Below are positions 13,145 through 23,214 of a stretch of DNA of 64,000 bases, in pieces; the stretch's first letter is position 1; each line of letters opens with the position of its first letter. The stretch is from Apostichopus japonicus. Lineage: Eukaryota > Echinodermata > Holothuroidea > Aspidochirotida > Stichopodidae. The DNA is taken from positions 7,315,001-7,379,000 of the forward strand of contig NC_092570.1 in NCBI RefSeq assembly GCF_037975245.1, given 5' to 3'. Made by a program: the position numbers and the translations under genes. Below the pieces are notes generated by a model. It was not told the DNA's origin and did not search any database. It was given only the letters and a program-made list of their open reading frames with translations.

Positions 13145-13385
13145 ATTAGTCCGTCGACACCGACTAAGCTACGATTATGGCGTAAATCGGGTGTCCGTGT
13201 CGTTCTTAGTCCATGGGTTAAAATACCTTAGTCCGTCGCCACCGACTAAGCTGCGATTATATTTTCCTTAGTCAGTGTAAACTGACTAAGAAGCAGCGAT
13301 GAAACGAAGATTTTTGCTAGTTCGTGTGCATTGACTAACGTTACAAACTAATTTAACGTTAGTCCGTGGCAATATTGACTAGTTT
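13145..13385. repeat. Right subterminal TTAGTC motif array
   Basis: Several TTAGTC(C/A)GT and ACCGACTAAG motifs occur in both orientations, including two near-identical copies of about 50 bases beginning GGGTTAAAATAC (13134 and 13216). This mirrors the left array and supports one element spanning the whole interval. Confidence 0.7.
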
Positions 13386-13397
13386 ATTTTTTCAGTG

Positions 13398-15062
13398 TAT
13401 ATAACTGCCACCACTACCATATATATAAGGCCAGACAGCTGTGCGTTTGTAACTTCGCAAAATACCGATGGAAAAAGACAATGGAGTCTTCTGTGGTTCT
13501 AGAATTTCTGGTTTGCGAATTTGGAATGGAGTTTGGTTTAATCTGTTCCTTTAATGGTTTCGAAACAACTCTTTACAACTTTTACCTAGGCAGCACTGCA
13601 GTGACCACGAAAGGACTACGTACACTCTACCTCCTCATCTTAGTACAGTAAAATAATGTAGTGATGAAATACTAACAGCACCACCCATAAACGAAGAAGA
13701 ATATCGCTTTGTGTGCACCGTCGGTATATCCCTCCAATCCACCACAGTGCAGAAAATGCAGTTAGTAATTAAGTTGAACATGTCGAATTTAACTCTCGTA
13801 AGAACAGATCTTCTCCATAATAATCCCCCCCCCCCTTCCGCAATATAAATATTCTGATCTGTCACATCAGAGGTTTTCAGTTAAACTTTTCAGGAGACAT
13901 TTACCACTATATGTACATCTGCATAAGGGCCTCTCAGGATAGAAATAAGATATATAAAAGGAACGTTATAAAGTCATGCAATTAAAAGACAAACTAATAA
14001 TAATTAACAGTTTTTCTCTTGCACTGACAGCTCAAATATTGTCAGAATTATCATAAAGAATGGGCTACAAATACTTGTATTAACAACTACTTTGGAAGTG
14101 GGTTCAATCAGGTTGTTCGTGTGTTTTTTTTGGGGGAGGGGTAGTGTCTCTGGGTGTGGGGGGGGGAACAAACTTCGAAAGGCAGCGGAACATGTAATTT
14201 TGATTTGAGAAAGGAAATTGCAAACTTAGTACAAAATGTCTCGACAAACAATAACCCTTTTTACATTCTGTACCACTAATTGTAGTATTTGAAATGTTGT
14301 TTTAATATAACGGTACTGTTTAATTACCGTTTCCTTAGTTCTCAACTAAAGGGCACTTTTTTTTATTACAAACATAGAAAGAAGGAAACTTTCATTCACG
14401 CAAAGAAGTAATTCTAATTTATGAGAAGGTTCCCCCCAAAAAACTGTGTGTTTGTGTTGGTACAGGAACTAAGCATGAAAATATATGGCTATGGTTAGAT
14501 TCAATGCATAATCATTTTTGTTGTTGTTGCGGTGATGTGTTATTATACACGCTTTTAAAGTAGTTTTCACAGAATGTAACATGTTTGGTGATATATCCCC
14601 CAAAATAATAGTTTTGCTACCATTCCGAGAAAGGTTGCGTCGTCACCAACCAAACATCACCTTGTCGATGTTTGATAATTAAAATCCCATATCAAGCCTA
14701 ACCTAGCCTATGTTATTGGTACATCACAATCGAAGAAAACTGCGGTAATGTTAAAGAAGTTCGAGTTAATCAGTTAATCGAAATTTTCCTGCAACACGAC
14801 ATTATTGAACTTAACTCATATATTGTATTACATTCATTATTTCTGTGACTGGAACTGAACGTCAGCCATCTGCACTGCTGTAACAATTCATAATAATATT
14901 GACTTAATATTGGAGATCCATTTAAGCAATTAAAAGAAAACCAAACATATCTTTACACAATTGCAAGCTTCGTTATCACAATATAATATGACGGTTGCGT
15001 ATTGGTGAATATATTTAAATATGTTTCACAATAAAAATTTAGTTAATATATAGCTCGTGGCC
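13398..15062. other. Duplicated intergenic block (copy 3 side)
   Basis: The stretch matches 28590-30049 (copy 5 side). Its left end matches 22130-22374 and, in reverse, 50420-51060. No gene is seen. A C run at about 13828-13837 and G runs near 14130-14166 are the notable simple sequences. Confidence 0.55.
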
Positions 15063-16559
15063 TTATTCTATGTTATCCTCTTTATCAGGATCAAGAACAT
15101 CGTAATGAATTTCTTCTTCTGTCTTCTCGCTTCCAATAAGCTCATAAGCAGAATAGTCAACCATACCGGTGGTTTTTATCGACAAACCATTTTCAGAATG
15201 AGCGCCCGCTACCATCAATTGATCAATATCTTCAATCGATACTGTTAAATATGGTTCACATCTTCCACCAGGTGACTGGTTTCCCTGGTAACGAATACCT
15301 CTTTTCTCTATCCTCTTATAAAGATCATCTGGTAGCTTACTTTCACTGTTCCTTATGTACGATTTATATTTACCTTCCTGTAAATCTTGAGAGCTGGACT
15401 CTTGGTCGTTATTGTGAGGGCATCTTCGCTCTATTTTCTTGTACAGATCTTCTGGTAGTCCACATTCAGTATTCATTGCGTACGATTTGTATTTACTATC
15501 CGTGGAATCTTCTGTTGCTGTGGACGACACTATGTTTGTATTATTTGGTGATATAATCACCGTTCCTGTTTGTACCAATTCGTTTTCCCTCTGTGATTCA
15601 ATCTCTTGCTGCTTACCTTTCCAAAAAAGATGATTTTTCATTTTGTATATCATAACCGCCAAACTGACAGACAGTATCAGAAAGAGAACGGCAGCAGCTA
15701 TGATAATAATGATACTATTCCTGAATGGTTTCATTTGTGGCTGCTCGATGGTATAATTGGTTGTAAGTGGGAGTGAGGTGTGACTGAATGTACTCGTTGA
15801 AAACAATGGACGTGTTTCTAGCTTAGAGATTGGTTTGTTTGTGCTTACATCGATTTCGCAGGATAGCGTGAGATTGAAAGAACAACTTTTTGATAAATCA
15901 TTGAAATCAAAACACTTGTATAAACCGGTTAGATTCTCCTTGGTGATTTTCGTATTTGAAATTCCCACAATCTTCACAACAGATTTGCTTTGACGTTGGT
16001 GAATTATGAAGTTCGTAAATGTCTTCGAATTGTCTCCTGTATCAATTATTTCCAAAGTTTGGAAAACGTGCTGATCAGTCGGACTAAATGTGTAACAGAA
16101 CAATTGAAAGCTATTATCAGATTCATTACACTTAGCCAGGCACTGAGGCGATTCCGTAACAACGTTGAGTTCATACGTATCCTCCATTGTTGTGTCTCCA
16201 TTTTGTATCCGACATTTATATATTCCTTTGTGCTTAAGGGTAACATTGATAAATGTAATACTCATTGAACAAGACGATTCAATTCTTTTAAAAACATAAT
16301 CATTAGACTCAAGCCCTCCTTCCTCGTAGATAGAGGTGCCATTGATAAGCATTGATATGTTACAGGTTGTCAATCCATTCCACACACACTGTAAAATAAA
16401 GAGCTCTCCGGGAAAGATGACGTCACTAACATTTCTGAATCCTTCTGAAGGACCAAGATGTACGGAGGTGGTTTGTACTGAAGCTACAAGAAATATATGA
16501 ATAATGGCGCCATACATAAAGTAAGAGACAAGTCGAAGATTGTACGGGCTTTCCATCAT
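15063..16559 (-). CDS. Two-Ig receptor copy 3 (long tail with ITIM), 498 aa
   Basis: A type I membrane receptor predicted for the cell surface. By alignment with copy 5: signal peptide to about residue 31; Ig1 with cysteines near 58, 66, 97 and 116; Ig2 with five cysteines, of which LFC and YKC are the core pair; a Ser/Thr-rich stalk; a membrane span (isoleucine-rich, no charged residue) near 282-304; a tail of about 190 residues. The tail has two DLYKKI/DLYKRI units and ends with EIHYDVLD, where I-x-Y-x-x-L fits the ITIM consensus that recruits SH2 phosphatases in known receptors. An in-frame ATG at 16628 would add 23 residues, because one extra A removes the stop found upstream of the other copies. 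I chose MMESPYN at 16559 by homology. Expression is unproven. Confidence 0.85.
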   Translation of the reverse strand: MMESPYNLRLVSYFMYGAIIHIFLVASVQTTSVHLGPSEGFRNVSDVIFPGELFILQCVWNGLTTCNISMLINGTSIYEEGGLESNDYVFKRIESSCSMSITFINVTLKHKGIYKCRIQNGDTTMEDTYELNVVTESPQCLAKCNESDNSFQLFCYTFSPTDQHVFQTLEIIDTGDNSKTFTNFIIHQRQSKSVVKIVGISNTKITKENLTGLYKCFDFNDLSKSCSFNLTLSCEIDVSTNKPISKLETRPLFSTSTFSHTSLPLTTNYTIEQPQMKPFRNSIIIIIAAAVLFLILSVSLAVMIYKMKNHLFWKGKQQEIESQRENELVQTGTVIISPNNTNIVSSTATEDSTDSKYKSYAMNTECGLPEDLYKKIERRCPHNNDQESSSQDLQEGKYKSYIRNSESKLPDDLYKRIEKRGIRYQGNQSPGGRCEPYLTVSIEDIDQLMVAGAHSENGLSIKTTGMVDYSAYELIGSEKTEEEIHYDVLDPDKEDNIE

Positions 16560-17600
16560 CTCTTTACACGCAACAATGGAATTGTCAGAGAACTGCGACA
16601 GATCGCTTTTACTTAAATCAGCTGCCAACAGAACACCTCTTGCACGAAATCAATTGCGTTGATTAGAACATGTTGCATTTAAAGTTATATAATATGATCG
16701 AACGACAACTGTGAAAAAGTCAGACTGACAAAATCCATGCGATAATAATTAAGTTTGTTACAATTATGCCCTCCAGTAATCTCGTCTAACATGTTAAAAG
16801 TTGTAAGTATAGCTTGTTAAATGATGTATGAAAACAAACCGTCGTTGCGATCTGTTTTAAGTTTGGTAGTTTTAAGTTGCACCTATTTAGCGAGAGAAAG
16901 CATCTGGTATACACGCAAAAAGCACTACAACTTGCCTTCCTGGTACCTACAGCTAGAGCTGCACTATTATCGATTCATTGAATCGTTACTTGTTCTATTA
17001 TCTTCCGTTATTGTTCTTTCAATTATCTCCAAAGTAAGGTGATGTTTGTTGTCTCCAAAGACATAGAGCTGTCGAATATAACACCAATTGACTTAATTTT
17101 TCAGCCAATGTTCTCCGGCGCTAAAGTACTTTTACATTCGACGAAAACGGCAATCTCCAAACAGTTAGACATTTCGCATAATCATATATGCAATATCTGT
17201 AGAAGATTACTGTATACTACAATTGATATTAGCGACGGAAAAGTCCACATCACGAGGAACGAAGAAAATTATATCATTCACCAATTTTTAAATTTCGATT
17301 TTAGTGTTTCATTGAAGAACCAAAGCATGTTAACCACATTAACTGCAATCACCAGACTTACTTAATGGTAGTCATTGTCGAGAATGAATCTCCTTTATAG
17401 CTTCATTCAAAATCTGATCGTTTAAACTTCCTTCTAGTAGCGTGGGAAATTATCCAGTTCTATTTGTTTAAGCCTCTTGTGCCCTTCTATGCTCTATAGT
17501 CTACCTAAAGCGTTCAACAATAGATCTTTTGAACCACTGAATAATGTGTTTTCTGTCTTTATTTGATTTAAAATATGTTTTTTTCTAGTTGTCAGATGAT
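16560..17600 (-). promoter_or_regulatory. 5' flank of receptor copy 3
   Basis: Nearly the same as 31547-32568 upstream of copy 5. The proximal part resembles the leaders of copies 1, 2 and 4. A 108-codon plus-strand frame at 17039-17365 is broken by indels in the sister block, so it is not called as a gene. Confidence 0.5.
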
Positions 17601-17886
17601 ACCGGTGCTGTGGCCGAGTGGATAAAGGCAGTGGCAATTTGAAGCAATGATGCTTAGCAAATTGGGAGGTTACGGGTACGACACCCGGCCGGTCATAGAA
17701 AGGTGGTTTTTTCATTCAAATTGAAATTTGAGTTAACATGTTGAATTGGAGGCCACCCGACGTGTTAGTTGTAACCCATAAGCCCATGCGAGTGTCTCCC
17801 ACATTTGTGGTATTTTAAGTGTCGTAAAAGTAACCGCTGATTATTATATTCTTATTATTATTGATTATTATTATTATAATAATATG
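17601..17886 (+). mobile_element. tRNA-derived SINE (Leu/Ser-like head), copy A
   Basis: The head reads TGGCCGAGTGGATAAAGGC, a very good A-box/D-arm of class II (Leu/Ser) tRNAs, followed by a B-box-like GGGTACGACACCC. A tRNA-unrelated body and a (TTA)n tail (17839-17886) follow. The irregular T arm and the tail argue against a working tRNA. The second copy at 32569 is in the same place of the sister block, so the insertion predates that duplication. Confidence 0.7.
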
Positions 17887-20089
17887 TACGTCGGGAGGTT
17901 CAGCGAGCTAAGCATTTATTAAGACCAGGGTGTAAACAATAGTCAACAGACTAGAATGGTCTACAATGGAATAAATTATTCCTTTACTTTAAATTACTTG
18001 TTTTTTAAGCCGCAAGTAATACCTTTTATATCAGGGCCACCTTTCACAAATTAATTCGAATATCTGGTATAAGCAACGACCGTATTAAATATATTTAGAG
18101 GGACAACAAAGTCTAATATTTATGAACACTTATGAATGCGAAATTATAGAAACAAATTTTCTAGCTAATTTGATAGCTTGTTTCTATGCTGAGAAATATG
18201 TTCTGAAATTTGTTGGTTTCATTTTGATATTACTTTTCGCAACACTTTGTGTTGTCTCAAATGGACATTACGGCAAATTATTTCTAACGCCGTTTAGTCG
18301 ACAACGCCCGAAGAGTGTTTCGTACAAAATAAATATCAACATCACTTAAACTTAAGAATAGCTGTAGATGTATAGTCATGTATGCTAGCCCACATTTGCA
18401 TATTATAATCCGGTCGGACTGTGTTATTCGTCACCACGTGATGTCGCTTAATTCCTGATTAATATAGCCTTCACATAGAACATATATTAAACTGTGTAGA
18501 ACATGTGAGATGATGAGTTTATCAATAAAATATTTGGGATACATGTCTGAATTTGTACCATGTATGTATAACGAAGATATGTCTGGTAATACTATGTGAA
18601 GCGTACATCAAATATCAACTTTACCCAAGCAAATGGTTGATATGTTACATTACCATGTAGTTTGGTACATCAATAGAAACGTCGTAAATTCAGTTTGATC
18701 AGTTCGTATGTCTTCATGACTTTCCTGAGTATAACTCTACATGGGCGATTTGTTATACGTAGAAAAGCTATAGTACAAAGGTATGTGCAGATAATAGCTG
18801 TGAGCATTATACGTATCACTCATAATGGTATACTACCAAATATGCTAATTTCTGTGAATTGAAAAATGAGCTTGGCATATATCCTTTAGTCTATTGCTTT
18901 CGAAATAAGTTTGGTTTAGGTGGGCTGCAGTGAAACTAAACAGTATTCTTCACTAACTCAACCGGTAAAATAGTGGTCACACGTGGTCAGAAGTGAAGGA
19001 TGGGAAGGGGAAAGTCGGGAAGGGGACGCTTGGGCTGGTGAACATCAGTATTCCTGTGTAGTCACGAGAAGACTACTTAGAACCGAAAATGTACTCATTC
19101 CTTCTCTGAACAAATCTGACGGAGAAGGGAAGCTAGCTAGGCAACAGGTGTGAGTCACATCATGGAAATATACTATATTGTATTAACTGTACCAGCACAT
19201 ACAATAGTTTTCTAACCTTCGAGATCTGAAAAGAAAGAAGTTAATAAAGGAATTTCACGGAGGCAACTATCAGGTTTGTCTGTACTATAGCTTGAAGAAT
19301 AGGTAGTGCAGTTTGTATTTGCTGTCCGTCACTGTTGAAGTTACTGAGTAAACTTCCTTGTAACACTCTTGACGTTTAGTGATCATAGAATTAACACCAA
19401 ACATGTTGTCACCATGGTAACGTACTGGATTCAAGATAACCTACCTATCTTTGACAAATATTGTTAAGCACCGGGTCGTGCAACTCTCCTATATATGACA
19501 TCATTTTTCAATCGTTAAATTTAACTTACAATTTTCTGACAAAATGATTCAATGCCAACCCTCGACTGTCCAAATACACTACTATGGACATGAAAATAGA
19601 AAAGATTTTTTTTCGTTGCCAATGATGTCATTGTACATTTAGTTTCGTTGTACTAGCGAGATGTATTTCACTGACACAAGCTTAAAATAACAGTAGAAGA
19701 AAACCAATTAATTAACCTATTTTACACAATTAACTAACCAATTAATTTAACTAGGTGATGAAGATGTGGGTAATAATCAACTTTATCAAAACAGTTGAGA
19801 AAGATATTATTCCATAAGCAAGATATCACTGGTTTTGATGTTCTTTCATGCATACAGAGAAGACTAAACGACTTGACCAAGTCCACACATCTAATCGTTG
19901 TAGCCAACGGCGCTTATGTTTTTTCATGTATAATGACTGGTTTGCTTTTTTCTTTGACACGATAAAGCTTTGATAAGTTTCATCATTTATCTTTATCGCT
20001 ATAATGCATGCCATTTGGTTCCGTTTCCCCAAATACGTTTTAATATTAAGTACGTATATTAATAGCCGTTAAATACAACGACTACGTCT
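17887..20089. other. Intergenic mosaic between copies 3 and 4
   Basis: Positions 17887-18960 match 32867-33930. Positions 18940-19560 match 35513-36120 and 53750-54310. Positions 19600-20089 are the reversed downstream block of short-tail receptors. A 75-codon frame with a hydrophobic middle (18122-18349) is interrupted by a stop in the sister block. No gene is called. Confidence 0.55.
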
Positions 20090-20095
20090 TTTATT
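20090..20095 (-). terminator. Polyadenylation signal, copy 4
   Basis: TTTATT on the plus strand (AATAAA on the coding strand) lies 28 bases past the stop, the spacing seen after copies 1, 6, 8 and 9. Confidence 0.6.
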
Positions 20096-20122
20096 GATAA
20101 CGCTTGCATCTCAGTATGTATT

Positions 20123-21286
20123 TTACTGTACAGTTTCGTATTGGTGAACTGTCGGCGTTCCATAAGATTGCCTTGGTAACTCTCTGGTGTTAAGTTCTCT
20201 TTGGTCTGCATAGTCATACGTGTTATTTGTATTGTTAGTTATGGTAGTATCGTACATTGTTTGGTCTCTGGTATTATATATCCTCATAGAATAGGCTGCA
20301 GCTGCTGCAGGATCTTCGTTCTCTTCGTTTTCTGCACTTTTTGAGGCATTCTTCCTATCCTTTAGTTTGTAACACGTAAATAGAAGTGCAATAAACGGTA
20401 CTATAAAGCCAACAACTGCACAGGACAACCCAATACCTACGAGCTTGAATGATGTTTGTTGTGGTACTCTCCTTTTAGTAGTCGATGCTGCAGTCACTGT
20501 TCCTGTGACTACTTGCTCAGACTGTTGGTCAGATGTACCCGAGGACCCTGCATCGAGGAGGGGAGTTGGCGCTGTGATAACGTCGATCATGGGAAAATAT
20601 AAGTTAAAGAAGCAACTTTTTGAAGAGTCATTTACATAAGAACACTTGTATAGACCGGTAAGATTCTTCTTTGTGATTTTCGTATTTGAAATCCCCACAG
20701 TCTTCACTACAGATGTGAATGAAAGATGTTGAATTGTATAGTCCGTAAATATCTTCGAATGGCTTCCTGGTTCGATTATTTCCCATCTCTGTAAAACAGT
20801 TTGACCAGTCGAACTAAAGATGTAACAGAACAATTGAAAGCTATTATCAGATACATTACACTTAGCCAAGCACTGAGGCGATTCCGTAACAACGTTGAGT
20901 TCATACGTATCCTCCATTGTTGTGACTCCATTCTGTACCCGGCATTTATATATTCCTCTGTGTTTAATGGTAACATTGATAAATGTAATATCCAGTGAAC
21001 AAGACGAAGAACTTTTAGCAAAAAAAAAAACCTGTGACTGAAACCCTCCTTCCTCGTAGATAGATATGTCATTAAAAAACATTGATATATTACAGGTTGT
21101 CAGTCCATCCCACACACACTGTAAAGTAAATTTCTCTCCAGGAAAGATGACGTCACTCAATTTTCTGAATAATGAAGGACCAAGTTGTACGGAGGTGGTT
21201 TGTACTGAAGCTACAAGAAGTATATGGATAATGGCGCCATACATAACGTAACAGACAGGTCGAAGATAGTAAGTGCTTTCCATCAC
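20123..21286 (-). CDS. Two-Ig receptor copy 4 (short-tail class), 387 aa
   Basis: Intact open frame from MMESTYYLRP. It has a signal peptide, Ig1 (LQC, TTC, SSC and GIYKC), Ig2 (PQC, AKC, LFC, YKC, KSC) and a stalk. The membrane span is near residues 283-306, within SFKLVGIGLSCAVVGF and onward, and has no charged residue. The cytoplasmic tail of about 75 residues starts KLKDRKNASK, is rich in Asn/Glu, has an alanine run, and holds six tyrosines, the last in QYETVQ at the C-terminus. None of them fits the ITIM consensus or a spaced ITAM pair, so the signalling output is open. The ectodomain matches the long-tail copies, but span and tail are unrelated to theirs. Ig1 carries FFNDISIYEEGGFQSQV, the variant loop also seen in copies 6 and 10. 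Confidence 0.85.
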   Translation of the reverse strand: MMESTYYLRPVCYVMYGAIIHILLVASVQTTSVQLGPSLFRKLSDVIFPGEKFTLQCVWDGLTTCNISMFFNDISIYEEGGFQSQVFFFAKSSSSCSLDITFINVTIKHRGIYKCRVQNGVTTMEDTYELNVVTESPQCLAKCNVSDNSFQLFCYIFSSTGQTVLQRWEIIEPGSHSKIFTDYTIQHLSFTSVVKTVGISNTKITKKNLTGLYKCSYVNDSSKSCFFNLYFPMIDVITAPTPLLDAGSSGTSDQQSEQVVTGTVTAASTTKRRVPQQTSFKLVGIGLSCAVVGFIVPFIALLFTCYKLKDRKNASKSAENEENEDPAAAAAYSMRIYNTRDQTMYDTTITNNTNNTYDYADQRELNTRELPRQSYGTPTVHQYETVQ

Positions 21287-22374
21287 GTTTTATATACATC
21301 TAGCAGTAGAATTGTCTGAAAACTGCAACAGATCGCTTTCACCGTGTCCGCAGCCAACAGAACACCACTTACACGATGTCAATCACCAAGACTAGAACAC
21401 TGTATTTAACGATATTCAATATGATCAAACGACAACTGCGATAAAGTCAGACGGACAGAAATACGTTTAAACAATCCAAGCGATAATGAAGTTTTATGCA
21501 ATTTTGCTCTCCAATATTCTCGCGAAGACCTACAGACCTGCAGTTGTAAGTATAGACTGTTAAGATGTATGAATTAAACCTTAGTTAGTTTTAATCTTGG
21601 TAGTTTTAAGTTGCACCTATATCGTGGGTAAGCTTCTGATATACCCGCAAAAGCACTACTACTTGCCTTCCTGCAAAAGGTACCTTAACTAGAGCTTCAC
21701 CATTAAGATTCATTGAACCGGTACACGTTCTTTTATCGTTTATTATTATTATTTTATTTGTTTAATGTCATTGTCAAAGTGAAGTTTATAAAGTTGCGTC
21801 AAATAATTCGTGAAGTATAATAGTATGCTATCCCTCAGTGAAGAGTTGACACGTTCACCAGTCATTATGGCACTCTCAGTTTAAAGTAAGCCTACCAGGA
21901 AGCTTGTACTTCTTCACGTCCTTAGAATTTCATTTTGTTCTCCAAAGACATAAAGGCTGTCTAATATTACACCGATTGACTAAACGTTCTCAGCCGATGT
22001 TTTTCCGATGAGGTACTTTTATGTAGTTCTCATTTTTGCGAACGATATACAACTAGCTTTTCCAATGTCCAGTATCATGTTTGCCTTTCAATGTAACACT
22101 GATAATTATTAGTGACACCATCTAGGGTATACAACTGTCACTACTATCATATATAGGGCCAGCGAGCTGAGCGTTTGTGACCTCGCAAAATACTGATGGA
22201 AATTGACAATCGAGTCTTCTGTGGTTTGCGAATTTGGAATGGAGTTTGGTTTAATTTATTCTTTTATTGGTTTCGAAACAGCTCCTTTCACCAAGGCAGC
22301 AGTGCAGTGACCACGAAAGCACTACTTGCACCCTACCTCCTCATCGTAGTACAATAAAATAATGTAATGAAGTG
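21287..22374 (-). promoter_or_regulatory. 5' flank of receptor copy 4
   Basis: The proximal 450 bases match the other leaders. The distal part (22030-22370) matches the sequence directly upstream of copy 8. The TA at 22128-22129 is the empty counterpart of the CACTA-like insertion. The LTR retrotransposon entered at the right edge. Confidence 0.5.
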
Positions 22375-23117
22375 TGTCACAAGGTCCCCCTAAACAGGGT
22401 CCTTGGAACAGGTGCAGGTCTGACACATAGAATCGATAAAAGAAGCGATACGAGTTTTAAACACAAAAATTTACTTTATTAAATGAAACCATAAGTTACG
22501 TGAGGTCTCCTACAATAATACTTAGAAATACAAATGAATAATAATAATAATACGAATAATGCAGGTTAGGCTTGAAACGGCTTTCTCTCCAGATACAGGA
22601 TAACGACTCTATCTCCGCCTCTCAGGCAATCGAAAGGAACATCGCATGTCTCCTCTCAGTCAATGCTTGACCTAATTCTCAGGTCACAAGCTACCACCAG
22701 GTCACGGCTCCAATCCAAAACCTGGTTCACGCAATACGTTGACTTTCACTATACGTTGACTTTCACAATAGACGTTGACTTTCACAATATACGTTGACTC
22801 TCACAATATACGTTGACTCTCACAATATACGGTGACTTCACTTTCAAAATTATAACTTTTTTTTTACTGTGCTGGTCCCCGACCAAATCGTCTCCCAATC
22901 TATACAGCGGGATGTCAGTGAGCGAAGTGAGTAACTCTATGCTTAATATTCCACAGAGGAAACATTCCAAAAACCGCCCAAGGAATGTAAAGGTACGACT
23001 ACTAGTATTAAGTCTATTGTTACACACACATTTATGCAAATGAGATACTGCAGTTACATAATTAGAAATTCCCTAAGTAGTACAACTAAGAGTGTTATTT
23101 TGATCGACCCCCTGACA
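22375..23117 (-). repeat. 3' LTR (743 bp)
   Basis: Plus-strand ends are TGTCAC and CTGACA, so the LTR has standard TG...CA termini. It holds a tandem run of about 19-base units (ATACGTTGACTTTCACA type) at 22731-22835. It is identical to the other LTR except at 22960. Confidence 0.95.
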
Positions 23118-23131
23118 TATCTCCTCCCTTA
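23118..23131 (-). other. Polypurine tract of the LTR element
   Basis: On the coding strand AAGGGAGGAGATA lies immediately before the 3' LTR. A purine-rich stretch in this position primes plus-strand DNA synthesis in LTR elements. Confidence 0.75.
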
Positions 23132-23214
23132 AGAAGATTAATAAAACAAAATCTTTTACTTCGATCAAAATATATATCTTCACCACATGTTTATGACAGT
23201 ATAATCAGTAAGGC

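Larger units (their letters stand above)
8610..13397. mobile_element. CACTA/EnSpm-like DNA transposon, non-autonomous (4788 bp)
   Basis: The ends are CACTGAAAA (left) and TTTTCAGTG (right), forming an imperfect inverted repeat of about 13 bases. TA lies on both sides (8608-8609 and 13398-13399). The paralogous flanks near 22128 and 51063 lack the whole 4.8 kb and carry a single TA there, which confirms the boundaries. Both ends hold dense arrays of a short motif in both orientations (TTAGTCGGT and ACCGACTAA): 8630-8995 on the left and 13145-13385 on the right. Multiple subterminal repeats of this kind are a hallmark of CACTA elements, where they bind transposase. No transposase gene is seen; the longest frame (11311-11691, minus) matches nothing I know. 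The 2-bp target duplication fits the 2-3 bp of animal EnSpm. A TA-targeting superfamily is the alternative. Confidence 0.7.

Noticed and set aside
15251..15556. Plus-strand frames opposite the receptor genes
   Set aside because: They overlap the well-supported minus-strand receptors and recur only because those genes are duplicated.
16560..16628. 23-residue N-terminal extension of copy 3
   Set aside because: It arises from a single extra A that removes an upstream stop present in all sister copies; the signal peptide would be displaced from the N-terminus.
17039..17365. 108-codon open frame upstream of copy 3
   Set aside because: The sister sequence near 32030-32330 has indels that break it, and the product resembles nothing known.
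17610..17700. tRNA-Leu or tRNA-Ser gene
   Set aside because: The A box is very good, but the T loop is abnormal (GGTACGACACCC) and a SINE-like body and tail follow.
18122..18349. 75-codon frame with a hydrophobic segment
   Set aside because: The sister at about 33086 reaches a stop after about 18 codons, so it is not conserved as protein.
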